This document shows positions 44,884 through 55,640 of a DNA stretch of 64,000 nucleotides, piece after piece (the stretch's first letter is position 1; the number at the start of each line of letters is the position of its first letter). The position numbers were made by a program, and so were the translations under genes. The stretch lies in contig JASBNA010000005.1 in the NCBI GenBank assembly GCA_038087015.1, forward strand, positions 1,798,001-1,862,000, read 5' to 3'. Origin of the DNA: Cerrena zonata (Eukaryota > Basidiomycota > Agaricomycetes > Polyporales > Cerrenaceae). The notes below the pieces were generated by a model. That model saw only the letters and a list, made by a program, of their open reading frames with translations. It was not told where the DNA came from and searched no databases.

Positions 44884-46116
44884 TGATTTCATAACAAACG
44901 GCAGCTGGACAAAGAATGTGTCTCATGATTGTTTTGGGTGGTTACGAAATTTATAGATTACTTCTGTTGGCGGTATAATATTTCATCTCTGTAAATTAAC
45001 TTTGAGTGTTGGTATTCCGGAAGTCATGTTTATTGGACTAAAACCAGGCTATGGCCAATAATCTCGACGGCCCATGATCCCTTGAATTCTGTCTAACATG
45101 AGATGCATTCCCGTTGGGCAGCGTAGCAAGAGTATAGTCTGTATTCAAGTCAATGTCAAATTCAAGGAACCTACCTTCGCGCCGAAAACGTAAACATTCT
45201 TACGAGAATGCGGAAGCTATCTCCATCCCGGGCCAGCACGGTCATACCGCCACTGTGGCTAAAACAATAGACTCACTTCACTCGACCGCCTTCTTGCGCA
45301 AGGCTGTGAGTGGTGTATGTTCTCCTCGATATGTCGACACATAACGTCCAGCATGATATGTAGCCTTCCAGGAGGGTCATGCCAGGCCAACTCGGTGCAA
45401 GAAGCGCTTATCGTAGCACAAATTCTGTTCGAATACATCCCACCAGTTATGACCGTAACAGACCGGAATTCTAACAAAACAAGACATTACACGATGTCAG
45501 ATACTCGAGCTACTACGGAATTCCTTTCTACGATCTCGGAGCCAGCGGCTTCACATTACTCAATTTACTGTACCCAGAAGAGACTTTCCGCCCGGCGGCA
45601 TGCTTATAAACGGAAAAAGGAAGATCGGGGGCCTCCACCACGGGATCATCTCCTCGATCTTGAACAATGCCTTACGAATCTAGGAACGAAATTATGGGTC
45701 GGAACGAGAGATAACGAAGTCTGTCCTCCTCCTAGGGCTTGCTGCCTATGATGGCTGTGTGGTCTGCGGGGAGCAGACATCATCTGTGCAATCTCAATTC
45801 GCTCATGGACACCGAAATCGTTGTTCAGCCGCCTTCTCTATACCTTTTTTGAGTGAAGGAGGAGGAGGATACTACGATCACGCTTGCCGGTGCTGACGGT
45901 CTAGGCGCCCATCGACAACTCCTGTCCCTTCACAGGCTAACACACTTGAACATGCGTTCGACGTTGCTCTCGGCTACTATTGTATTGCATACTGCGAGGG
46001 CCGCAGTAAATACGGTGTGTTGCCTCCTCTCTATCTGTCTTAAAGAAAGACTGATCATTTTGCTAGACGACAGTAGCTCCTCACATACTCTCTATTCTAT
46101 TGCGTTTTTCTTGGCA
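44884..46116. other. Intergenic region between BRI3-like genes
   Basis: About 1.2 kb with frames at 45153-45751 that show no family and stop in all continuous readings; no gene supported. Confidence 0.35.
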
Positions 46117-46708
46117 ATGATCGACCTAAAAACAATCCCTGCGGATTCTCCGGCAGATCCTCCAGCATATACTGGTCGACATCTGATTACGTCTCAGCCT
46201 CAAGCTACCGCTGCATCACAAGTAAGTACCGCTCTAGACTGCTATTTACTCGCCAAGTGGTAAACCTGGCCACCATCTCAGTCATTTGCTTCTTCGCCTT
46301 ACGAAAATCCTCCGTTACAAACTGTGTCTCCCCAACATAGTAATGTCAATGGCTGGCCGGTCACTCCTCCCCCAACGGAAATGTCAGATGCTCAGCTCGG
46401 AACTATGTTTCAGAACCAACGTGCGTATCTCGATCACATTTCGAGGTCAAAGTACGTTTCACTTATCTATTACGTTTTTCGCAGTGTATGCTAGGTGCGC
46501 TCGGGGCGATCATTCCCTTGACAGTAAACATGGGGTTGTCGGGATTATTTGCGCTATCCTTCTGTTTCCTATTGGATTCACGTGTTTCTTGTGAGTGTCA
46601 ACCCCGATATACTCCTTTTTGTGACTAGAATTAATACAGAATGTTAGCCTCGATGTCGAGAGGAAATGTGAAAGATGTGGAACTGTCGTTTCGAGATGGA
46701 AGATATAG
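46117..46708 (+). CDS. BRI3-like small membrane protein, copy 2
   Basis: Exons 46117-46221, 46282-46420, 46485-46590 and 46648-46708 give 136 residues, with the same intron phases as copy 1. The N-terminal region is proline/serine/glutamine-rich with D-P-P-A-Y (again PPxY). The C-terminal module is A-R-C-A-R-G-D-H, a helix G-I-I-C-A-I-L-L-F-P-I-G-F-T-C-F-L, then L-D-V-E-R-K-C-E-R-C-G. It is closest to BRI3-type proteins (C-x-G-x-H, membrane segment with FPxG, C-x-x-C-G). The paralogs differ mainly in the N-terminal half, while the module is conserved, so the membrane-proximal Cys unit is the part under selection. Role unknown in fungi. Confidence 0.7.
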
Positions 46709-47081
46709 ATGGCCCAAGTTACTCACTGCACTGCTCCCATTGTCACCACTATGTTATGCCCACTTAATGCTCGCTATTCATGAGTCTTCACGCTCGTTTA
46801 TGCTAAATCTTGGTCTATTCCTGAGGCTTAGGTGATATCATCCCTCTTGAAAGAATGGTAAGAAAGGTGTTGCTTCAAGACCGCTTCTGCAAGGTTACTA
46901 TTGCGGCCCTATCACCCTTTCGCTCAGATCATTTTCATGCCACTGCCGAAATATTGGGCAATCATACCGTCAACACATTATTCTTCAATTTTGTCTGCTA
47001 ACACATCCGAACATCATCATCATTACAGGCTCCTAGAGCTATTCCACCTCTCGCCTTTCTTGAAGTGTGCAGGTGCTCCCA
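46709..47081. other. Convergent intergenic region
   Basis: 373 nt between the stops of BRI3-like copy 2 and the small secreted peptide gene; no gene seen. Confidence 0.4.
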
Positions 47082-47492
47082 TTAAACCGCACGGCTTCCC
47101 CTGTCACGGCTGGCGCAACACTTGACCATCTCGCCTGTGTCCACACTATACATACCTCTCATTATCAGCCATTCGCGTTCCGACATAATGGGGACTTACG
47201 CGTTGTCAGCAGGGCCACCATAGCCTTCACATACTTTCTCGACCTCATTGAAGTAGGCTTTCTGGTTTACGGCGGCGCAGCAGTCTTTGGTGACCTGTTG
47301 GTCAGTCTCGCCGGTACCGTCTTTATTGGAGGTACAAATCTCGGGGCCACCACGCTTGACCAAGGTTTCGGCTGCATAGAGAAATTGGAAGTTAGTAATG
47401 ACTCCCTCAGACGTTGCAAGAAACGCACGGGCTGCGGCAGCGAAGGTGACTGCTGTAGCGGCGAGTGCAAAAAGGGTAGCGGTGAAACGCAT
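47082..47492 (-). CDS. Small secreted six-cysteine peptide with Kex2-type site
   Basis: Minus-strand exons 47429-47492, 47200-47371 and 47082-47145 encode 99 residues. The first 21 residues are a clean signal peptide (M-R-F-T-A-T-L-F-A-L-A-A-T-A), then P-E-T-L-V-K-R ending in a Lys-Arg Kex2-type site at 27-28. The mature part has six cysteines at 34, 52, 53, 69, 88 and 89, that is the spacing C-17-CC-15-C-18-CC. The first intron (47372-47428) is 57 nt, a multiple of three, and has a textbook branch point and acceptor (TTACTAAC...TATGCAG); retaining it would put 19 residues after the signal peptide without a stop. The cysteine pattern resembles basidiomycete secreted small proteins rather than an 8-Cys hydrophobin. 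Function unknown; probably extracellular. A TATA box lies about 100 nt upstream. Confidence 0.72.
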
Positions 47493-48575
47493 GGTAGATA
47501 TGTGACTAAGCAAGTAGTTGTGTGTGGTTGGTTATTGGGTGAGTAGTTGCGTATCTTCTGGTGGATGTCTTTCACTGCCAAACAGTCTGGTTTTTATAGC
47601 TTTTTGCGTCCTCCAAAATTCCCTAAAACGGTTTTCATAAGACTTACCCGTCAATCAGTCATTTGGAGTACTCGCGAGTTCGATTATGTGCATTTGGGGA
47701 TATCGGCTTTCCAAATGGCGGCAAGAAGCTTGTTTCCTACATTCTAAATTCCATGACGCTTATGGCGTCTATGAAATAAGCTACTACTCACTGTAGAGAA
47801 GAATACTCATCATCACATTTTGACAACCTCTCCACCTAATTCGGCTTGTTGTATCCACAATAAGCATTCGATCCGATGCACTCTTCGGTCTTTGGCGAGT
47901 GCTTGACCTCATATCACTCCCAACGCTATGCTGTAGGCTGATGAGAATTAAAGCAATAACGACGGCATGCTAGTCCGAGCGACTCTAGGGGCTTTTATTA
48001 ATCATATGTTCTCCATGGGCCCCAAAATCTCTTGTTTCATAGCGAATTCCATCCCAGAAAGGAAATCGAAACATTACGAAAGCATCGGAGGTAAGTCAAG
48101 AAATTGTTCTCGTGGGGCAGATATAGTTAATGCGATGTTTGGTTACAGCATAGCGGCGGTCATGATTTCATACATTTGCTCAGTATGATCCACAACTGCG
48201 ACAGGAGATTAGGAAACCGGTATCCTTCACGGCCTTTGGGAGCAAGATGATGCTATCTCCGTCACATGAAATATCAAGTGAACATTCGTAGCTAGAGGGA
48301 GAGTGAAGTCGAGCTCAACCCAATGGTACATGCATTGTCTAACGAGATGAGTAACTGACTCGCTGCTGTTCCGTTTGGTCAGTACTCGTTCCTGCTTAAA
48401 ACATTCGGAGCGGATGTGACTCGGAATTATTCATAGAGTGCTCCCTCTAAGAGGAGTAATCCTCCTAGCCGTGCTGCTCCAAGAGAATCGCAAGAGGCTC
48501 CGTCGATCCAACGGGTCAATTTTCTCCCTTTGTCGAGGACCGTGAAGGTCGTTCAATACTAGGCCGACGCGTTAT
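47493..48575. other. Gene-poor stretch
   Basis: About 1.1 kb upstream of the secreted peptide gene; only short frames, no repeat noticed. Confidence 0.35.
47591..47598 (-). promoter_or_regulatory. TATA box of the small secreted peptide gene
   Basis: Minus-strand TATAAAAA about 100 nt upstream of the ATG at 47492, with a C/A-rich leader between. Confidence 0.5.
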
Positions 48576-49209
48576 TCATTGGTCCACTCTGATGACAACA
48601 TGTAAGAAACGGAGAGAGGCGTGGGGTGAGTGTCGAGCGTGGTTGTCGGAGGAAAAGGACTGTCTGGACGTGGTTATCGTTATCTCAACAAAGAAGTCGA
48701 ATAGCGAATTATTTGAGACGCCACGGGGACACAGAAACACCCCTCCAAGGCTAGATAATATCCGTCTATTAGTGGCCATTCAAGTTTATGCGTTTTGAAT
48801 CGGACTGGGGTGTATTCCGGTTACGAAAGGTGAGTTGGGGTGGTCTCCGTAGGGAGTCCGTCGTACAGAAACAAGGACTCGTTTCAGGAGCTCCATCCTC
48901 CATGCACATGGGGACGAGAGCGCCAGAAACACCGAATTTAGATGAAATTCCTCTCACAACGTTGTGGGCTATACATTCCACCATCCACCCAGATAATGCC
49001 GTACTTGTCTTAGTACGATGTGCGTCGAATAATTTCCTGAATTTCTCTTGTCCTGCGGCCGCAATTCGTTCGATGAGCTCCCTTCGGATCGCCACAGACT
49101 TAAATTCGATGCTAAATGTATCAGAAAGTTCAAGGTGCACAGGGTGGATAGGTAAAGTAGCGATGACTTCATGAGATGGCGAATTGAAACCTGGCGTAGA
49201 TGAGATCAT
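48576..49209 (-). pseudogene. Remnant of an unidentified protein-coding gene
   Basis: On the minus strand two neighbouring frames, 48769-49209 and 48576-48779, read like one protein broken by a frameshift: A-G-Q-E-K-F-R-K-L-F-D, then G-W-M-V-E-C-I-A-H-N-V-V, and in the other frame S-N-N-S-L-F-D-F-F-V-E-I-T followed by T-S-R-Q-S-F. The F-x-x-x-F, G-W-x-x-E-x-x-A-H and L-F-D-x-F-x-x pattern recalls the C-terminal part of fungal Crinkler-type proteins, but I am not sure. No intact start or stop structure was found, so I call it a decayed fragment. Confidence 0.35.
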
Positions 49210-49477
49210 CCCCTAAAACCCGCATGGGGCGTGTTGGACGTCGAGAAGCCCTAGTCTCCAAAGCTTCAAAGCTTCAACGGGCGTATTACATCGGCAAGAG
49301 ACACTGGGTTTTGTGCTCAATGGTAGAGTGAGGTCTTAGAATAAGGGCGATATCTCTCTACCTAATTTGGAGTAATGGAACCTGGATTTCCGCCGTTTAC
49401 ATTCGCATTAGCTGATTGATATACCCCATTTCTACTCAATATACCCCCTTATCATAGTATACGTTACTAGTACTCTT

Positions 49478-51653
49478 CTACCTAGACGTATCCTCAATCA
49501 ATTCACGATTCTCGGATACCAACTCCTTCACGACTGCCCGTGCTTCAATACGCGAGTTCCACAAAGGAACGATTAACCCTGAAAGACCAACAGAAGGTCG
49601 AGATGAGGACCCTTGCGAGACGTCGTCCTCTACGGTCCTTGTACGTTCCTTTATCAGAGGGCTGATAGGTTTGGGAGGTGGTCTGCTAAAGTGATCTAGT
49701 TCGGAATTTGTCAGGCTCTGAGGTCGTGAAATACCAATAAGCAACTTGAAGGAGGTCGTCAATTGCCTGAACCTAGAGAAACAGGGAAAGTTAATTAAAA
49801 AGACGATGAGTGGTATAGTTCTAGGACCTATGCTTACTGAGTTAAATTACCTGCATGATTCTCGATGAGTTATCGTTGGCAGGTAATATCTGAATAACAC
49901 GACATACCATCGATAAGCCAATTATGCCAACGAAATACAACCAGAGTAAACACATAAATGCTAACAGCAAGCCCAAAATGATAGAGTGGCCGTCTCCAGA
50001 GCCACGCCAGCGGCGACCCAATAAGATGAGAAGGAACAAGCGGGGAATTCAGATACCCCAAGGCGAGGTCATACAGGTTCCAAGCTGTGAAGCTAGCGGT
50101 AATACCATAAGTAATCCCGCCACATATAGCTATCGTCCCAGCTTGAGTTTCGTCTTCAGTGGAGTCAACTATATATTTGGCTCCGAGATTTCCAATAAGA
50201 TAACCGGGGAGGTGAAGTAGGAATGGGGGGATGAAAAACCAGAAACGAGGGTGTAGGAAGGTTTTTGCGAGCTGAGTGAGGATTGATTTGAGTAGGTGTC
50301 CTTGGGAGGGTAGGGTTGAGGATGTTGGAGTTGAGGGGTAGAGTGAAGAGAGAGACGAATGTGTAATGTTAGTGTGATGAAGGAGTGCATGGTATTTCAG
50401 GAGGATTGCTACTTGTCGAATTGTATGTGGATTGTAGTCCTGCAATGCGCTAACAAACCTGTTGGAGAGAAAGAGTTGAGTTCTCGACATTGGAAGATTA
50501 CAAACCACGAGAGTCCGAACCTCTGTGTGATAGAAGTATAGTCCTCAAGAGGTATGCGACCTCGACCTTCATATGCGATATCCCTGGCAATATGTGCAGC
50601 ATGATAGACATCCCTAAAAGACCGGTCTGATGTTAAACCCACGCCCTTGGTCGAACTAAACCAAATTTCTACATACCAATTAGGTGCATTTACAGTCAAC
50701 CTTGTCAGATTCTCATGAATCTCGTGAGTTAACGCATTTATAGCCTCACGTCGATCTTCATCGGTTCCAGTCGAATACTGACGAGCGAATGCGTGAAAGC
50801 CTATCGGTTTACCATATCTAACACAAACCTTATCCAAAAGGAAAGAACAAGCAACAGATGTCAACACGGAACCACACTGTCAAGCCTCATTGAACCAGGA
50901 AACTCACGCGACTCCGAAATTGCATCTTCTCGTTGTAGACAATTCCAACAGGTACGATCTTCAACTGCTGCTCGGAAAAGTGGCCTTCACTCTTGGAAGC
51001 ATTATGACTCTGACCCGCCTGCCAACTCGAAAACTCCAAAGCAACACGAGCAGCCCCGGGTCTTAACGGTGGTATATGAGGATGTGTATACGAAGTGCCT
51101 TCCGGGAACACTCCGATGACCTCGCCTAGACCAAGTGAAGCCACTGTTTCGCCGAACAGAGAATCATATACATGCACGCTGTTATTATCGCCATCGTTGA
51201 CTTTCCGTTTTCGATGAACGGGAAGTGCACCTGACGACGTAAGAATGTTGCCAATGAGTGGGATACGAAATAAGGAGGCTTTGGCCCAGAAACGGACAAC
51301 TCTTCCGTGGGGGATAGTGACAGCTGGTAATTGAAAGTAGAAAGGAGGTGAGTAAGGCCGTCTTGACAGCGTTCATGCGAGTGTGGCGGGACACGAGATC
51401 TGCTCTGAGAAGTAACACGTACCAAGAGCTCCTATGTCAACTGCCTCGTTGTGATGGCACGCCACGCTGAACGATTTAATAAACAGTGAGTATGTGGTCA
51501 ATGCGTCCTGATTCATCCAAGCACTCCAACTAACATGAGAAGAGGACCACTTGGCGAGACATTCTCATGTCCTAAAGTGACCAATTCTGAATAAAAGTTG
51601 AGCATCCAGTCCGACGCCTCACGCAGACTCCTGTATACTAATAGTGGTGCCAT
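49478..51653 (-). CDS. Glycerol-3-phosphate/dihydroxyacetone-phosphate acyltransferase (Sct1/Gpt2-like)
   Basis: Nine exons on the minus strand: 51535-51653, 51423-51466, 50908-51323, 50677-50828, 50521-50613, 49908-50458, 49838-49850 and 49478-49772 are eight coding blocks that sum to 560 residues in phase. The PlsC-type fold is shown by H-N-E-A-V-D (the HxxxxD catalytic motif) near residue 45, and F-P-E-G-T-S-Y-T-H-P near residue 115 (substrate-binding block). The enzyme makes lysophosphatidic acid, the first step of glycerolipid synthesis, at the ER or lipid droplet. C-terminal hydrophobic helices (F-W-F-F-I-P-P-F-L-L, I-C-G-G-I-T-Y-G-I-T-A, F-T-L-V-V-F-R-W-H-N-W) fit a membrane-anchored form. 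A 13-nt microexon encodes N-L-T-Q. The protein is shorter than yeast Sct1; the start at 51653 is chosen as the first Met of the conserved N-terminus. Confidence 0.85.
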
Positions 51654-52055
51654 GGCTGCCGAGAGTATGCAAGGTTCAAGAAATGAGTGAGAAGATGTGG
51701 TAAGAAGCAAAAAGATGAGCTGGCGGGTAGAACTTGAAATTCTGCTGAGCACCATTCTCACCGTCTCAGTAGCAACGTGATCAATAATGATGTCACCTGT
51801 CAAGATTGTTGCCAAATCGGGGCTCGTGGCGAACATTTAGTGGTATTGGGGGAAAAGTCGTGCATATTCATTCAGGCATAGGCAATCATATGAAGCTCAG
51901 GAAAAAGACAGGAGCGCGACCACGGGGCAGGTTTTAGACGGGGCTAAAAGACCTGTTGCGTGTCGCACGGCGACATATTGATCATTGACAACGTAAAATA
52001 CAAGCAAAAAATGCTGCACGTAGTATTTTGAGTTGCCTCCATAAAAGGAGACAGA
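51654..52055. other. Intergenic region between GPAT and RPS14
   Basis: About 400 nt. The GPAT frame stays open upstream to 51836, so a slightly longer N-terminus is possible. Otherwise GPAT promoter and RPS14 3' UTR. Confidence 0.35.
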
Positions 52056-52744
52056 CTAGAGACGACGACCACGACGACCACCCTAGATTGAAAGCAATGT
52101 TTGAAAACTGTGCAATTAACTAGCACTCGTAGTGAGCTTACCTTGCGACGAGTGGAGTCGGTGGGGACGGGGGTAACGTCCTCGATACGACCGATGCGCA
52201 TACCTGCACGGGCAAGAGCACGGAGAGCACTCTGGGCACCAGGGCCGGGGGTCTTGGTTCCAGTTCCACCAGTAGCACGGAGCTTGACGTGGAGAGCGGT
52301 GATACCGACTTCACGGCAACGGGCAGCGACGTCTTGAGCAGCCAACATGGCAGCGTAGGGGGAAGACTCGTCACGATCAGCCTTGACCTTCATTCCACCT
52401 AACAGACAAAGAGACAATATTGATATCTGCCTGAAAATGTGAATCACAAGATCATGCTTGACGCACCAGTAACACGGGAGATGGTCTCCTTGCCGGAGAG
52501 ATCAGTAACATGGACGAAAGTGTCGTTGAAAGAGGCATAGATGTGGGCAACACCGAAGACAAGCTCGCCCTCAGCAACTTGGGGACCGAGCGAGACAGTG
52601 GTTTCTTCTCTAGGTGCCTTGGTCTTCTTGGGGGCCTGTTACATCCAAAGGTTAGCATGCTCATCCATCGTGTTTCGACGTATCTTTGGACTGTGAATCG
52701 CACTGTATGTACAGCACGGGGACATTGGGACGTATACGAACCAT
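52056..52744 (-). CDS. rps14: 40S ribosomal protein uS11 (RPS14)
   Basis: Minus-strand exons 52742-52744 (the ATG alone), 52467-52635, 52142-52398 and 52056-52082 give 151 residues, the length of animal and fungal S14. The sequence runs [62 protein letters not shown], and ends in the basic tail [11 protein letters not shown]. It sits near the platform of the small ribosomal subunit and takes part in 18S rRNA maturation. An intron right after the start codon and codon usage favouring C-ending codons are typical of fungal ribosomal protein genes. Essentially certain. Confidence 0.97.
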
Positions 52745-52933
52745 TTCGACGGATGTGAATTGTCTTGAGGGGGGTTTTGGTCGTTGGGGATGGGCTTGAG
52801 CACAACTTTCTCTCTAACTTTCGCTGAACGGCAGCATGGGCGCTTGTGTGACACCGTCACCTGTTACATGTCACAGTTCTCAGTGTCTCGACTCTCGACA
52901 TTTCGAGCTGAACGTCTTTACCACAAACTACGA

Positions 52934-53822
52934 TGACGACGGCAAAAGAAAGACAAGAGGATCCGCGGCGTAAAGCTCTACGACAAATTGCTGAAGATAC
53001 GCTTGAAACGATCAAAACAGGATCACACCTCGACCACGACCTTACTAGTACTGCAATTACAACTTCAAAAAAACACCCGGTTCTATGCTCCTGATTCTCT
53101 TTTCTCTACCTGGGCTTCATCGAAGTCCAACGCAAACTTTACACAAACAGCTCAGCTATCGCTGTTGGAAGTCTCAACTTTGGAAGGGGCACGTCTGATA
53201 GCTAATACGCATGTCTCTTCAGACTCATGTCCAAGGATCGGTGTTCTTAATTTTGCCTCTGCAAAGAAACCAGGAGGAGGCTTCCTGAGTAGTACGCAGG
53301 CTCAAGAAGAATCCATTGCTCGTTCCTCAACTCTCCTATGACTCGTGTTGCGCAGTCGTTCTATACGCTGCGTAATAAGGATTCTAAAAACAGATACTAT
53401 TCGCATGCCATGATTTATTCTCCTGCAGTTATCGTCTTTCGGGATGATCAAGGTGGTTGGGTGGAGCTTAAAGATTGACGTGCTGACATGTGCTGCTGTG
53501 AACGCAGGTGTCGTTCGACAGGGTATCTCGAATATTACCAAGGCGGAGAAGGAGGAGAAGATCAGAAAGACAATGAAAGAGCGAATGGCTAGGATCTTGT
53601 TCCTGTTTGAACAATAGGGTGTCAAGAACATCGTCCTTGGGAGCTTTGGCACAGGTGTTTTTAGGAATGACGTCGACGTTGTCGCCAAGTTGTAAGGGGA
53701 ATTATTGCTGGTGGACGAGGCTCGGTTTAAGAGAAGCTTTGAACATATTGTATTCGCTGTCCTTGGAAGAGACGCACTCGAGACTTTCGAGCAGGTTTTC
53801 GCCCAGTACCAGCGCGTTTAAG
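52934..53822 (+). pseudogene. Decayed copy of the microbial-type PARG gene
   Basis: Clearly homologous along its whole length to the intact gene at 24340-25209, including the signature N-F-A-S-A-K-K-P-G-G-G-F and A-Q-E-E-S, Y-S-H-A-M-I-Y-S-P, V-N-A-G-V-V and G-S-F-G-T-G-V-F. It cannot make the enzyme: a frameshift lies at a run of seven A (53067-53073), a second near 53335, a third near 53470, and in-frame stops at 53615-53617 and 53693-53695. No intron is present in either copy. It lies about 190 nt from the RPS14 start, divergent. Damage is spread over the whole length, so it is an old loss rather than a sequencing slip. Confidence 0.85.
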
Positions 53823-55100
53823 AAGGCGCGGACATTTCTCTGACTACGCATTCACTAAGACTCACACCTCGTACCACAGTCATATTTTAAATCCTTCTCC
53901 GCGTGTCTCGGGAGCCCCAGCGTTCATTTTTTGCCCAATTATCGCCCAAATATCGAATGTTGTATGACCTCCATATCTATATTATGGATATACTTTAAGC
54001 TATTGCATATTTCCATCTTCGGTTGCATGCCACCCATGTATGACATTCTCTCGACTTGGCTTCCGACTTCTGGCAGCAAGTCTCGCCTCCCTAGCGTCAT
54101 GTCCATGGTCCCTCTACACTCCAAGACAAGATGGCACTGACTACCATCTTTCTGGACATCGCCTTTCCTTTGACACGACCCCACACAACTCATCAGCTCC
54201 TCACGCTGTCGGTCTTTGATCGTCGCTTCTTTCACTCACTGTTTCCGTTCCGACAGGCACACTCTACGTATACGAAATACTAATAACATATGGGTCGGCG
54301 TGCCTTATCCTCGGTATTGTGGCACATCTTCCATACTTAGAGGTATTCCAATCTTGCACTCCTGCGAACAGCCTTCCAAGAAGAACTATTTCAGTTCTCC
54401 TTCCCATGAGGTGCTTCCTGCTCCCCTTCGATGACGAGCCCTTATACTGAGGAACAGGTGTTCATCGAATACCGACCCTGAACTTCGACCAATCCTCCCC
54501 ACTCGAATCTATTTCAATGTGGAGTTGAATATTCCCTCCGGGCATCATGCTTGCGGTGACAAGTCCCCCTCCCCCCCAATGTGCGGATGATAGTCCCCGT
54601 ATCCCCATGGGCTGTTACCTATCCTACGCATCCTTAGAATTCTAGATCTGTCAACAACGATGTTCACGGCGTCACATATCAAATACTTACAGCTGTCTCA
54701 ATGGCTACCAACTCTACCCAACGTGACACCATTTCGGCGGTAATACCCTATTCGACTCATTACATGGTTTGGGTCCAACTCGGCTATTTCTCTCTTGCCA
54801 TTTCGCGCCAGGCAAGGTCCTGCTATACTGTACAAGATACACCGGACTTCGTCCATCGTTGTATTGTTCGCCTACCATACCTTTGAGCGTTCGGTATCCT
54901 TTAATATAGATCTTTCCAAGCCGCTCTCGAGCAAAGTCCGTTAACCACGGCTTCATTATCCCACTTTCCCACCGGCTAGCAGTACCTGCCAGTGGTACCG
55001 TGAGCCCACCCTTGACGCCATCATCACACCACCGTGGTCACATTCATTCCTACATATATATATTTCACATTCAACATTCAGGATCATCCGTGTCGCGGCC
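53823..55100. other. Gene-poor stretch with fragment of a degenerate gene family
   Basis: About 1.3 kb. At 54923-54940 it holds an 18-bp match to 30732-30749; on the minus strand this encodes D-F-A-R-E-R. A frame at 54714-54956 (minus) begins M-K-P-W-L-T-D-F-A-R-E-R-L. No intact gene. Confidence 0.35.
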
Positions 55101-55640
55101 TCAGGGTTTTTCTTCGACAATCATGGACGCCCACCTGGTGTTGTCGGGTGTGAGGAGATGATGATTATCCCGCTCTTCTTCAACTCGTTGAACGGTATTC
55201 TGACCAAAGCATCTCACAGAATTCGTAACGACAAGGGTCTGCAATAGCCGATCAGTCTTCATTGAATTGCGGTTACTATAATGAATCTATGGAGAATTCT
55301 GACTACCGGATGAAGTGCTCTAAAGCCTCTTCACTTTGCGACTGAAGGACACACTTCTTATTGTCTGCATCTGTATTGATTATCTCCAAGCAGCTTGAGC
55401 GCATACCCAACAGAGATGTGCGCATCACGAGCCAGCTGTTCCTGAAAGGATTTGTCAATCCAAACTTCCAGTCCAGGCAGCCATTCAGCCAAAACATACC
55501 TACATACGCATTTTCTCCGAATTGAACGGTATTTCTGATGAACTTTGTTTTTTCGCGTGCCTGGTCAATCAGACTCCCCGCCCAGACTTCATACGTTCCA
55601 GGGGTACAAAGAGGCACGAACGATGATGTGTGATTGTAAA
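55101..55640 (-). pseudogene. Broken gene of unknown family
   Basis: Minus-strand blocks read as protein but do not join in one frame. A first block near 55510-55560 reads A-R-E-K-T-K-F-I-R-N-T-V-Q-F-G-E-N-A-Y and meets a phase-0 intron. A second (about 55375-55440) reads E-Q-L-A-R-D-A-H-I-S-V-G-Y-A-L-K-L-L-G-D. Then a frame change leads into K-K-C-V-L-Q-S-Q-S-E-E-A-L-E-H-F. The last exon, 55101-55238, reads T-L-V-V-T-N-S-V-R-C-F-G-Q-N and R-W-A-S-M-I-V-E-E-K-P and stops. The helical, charged composition resembles basidiomycete-specific proteins of unknown function. It is probably decayed; nothing identifies the family with confidence. Confidence 0.4.
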
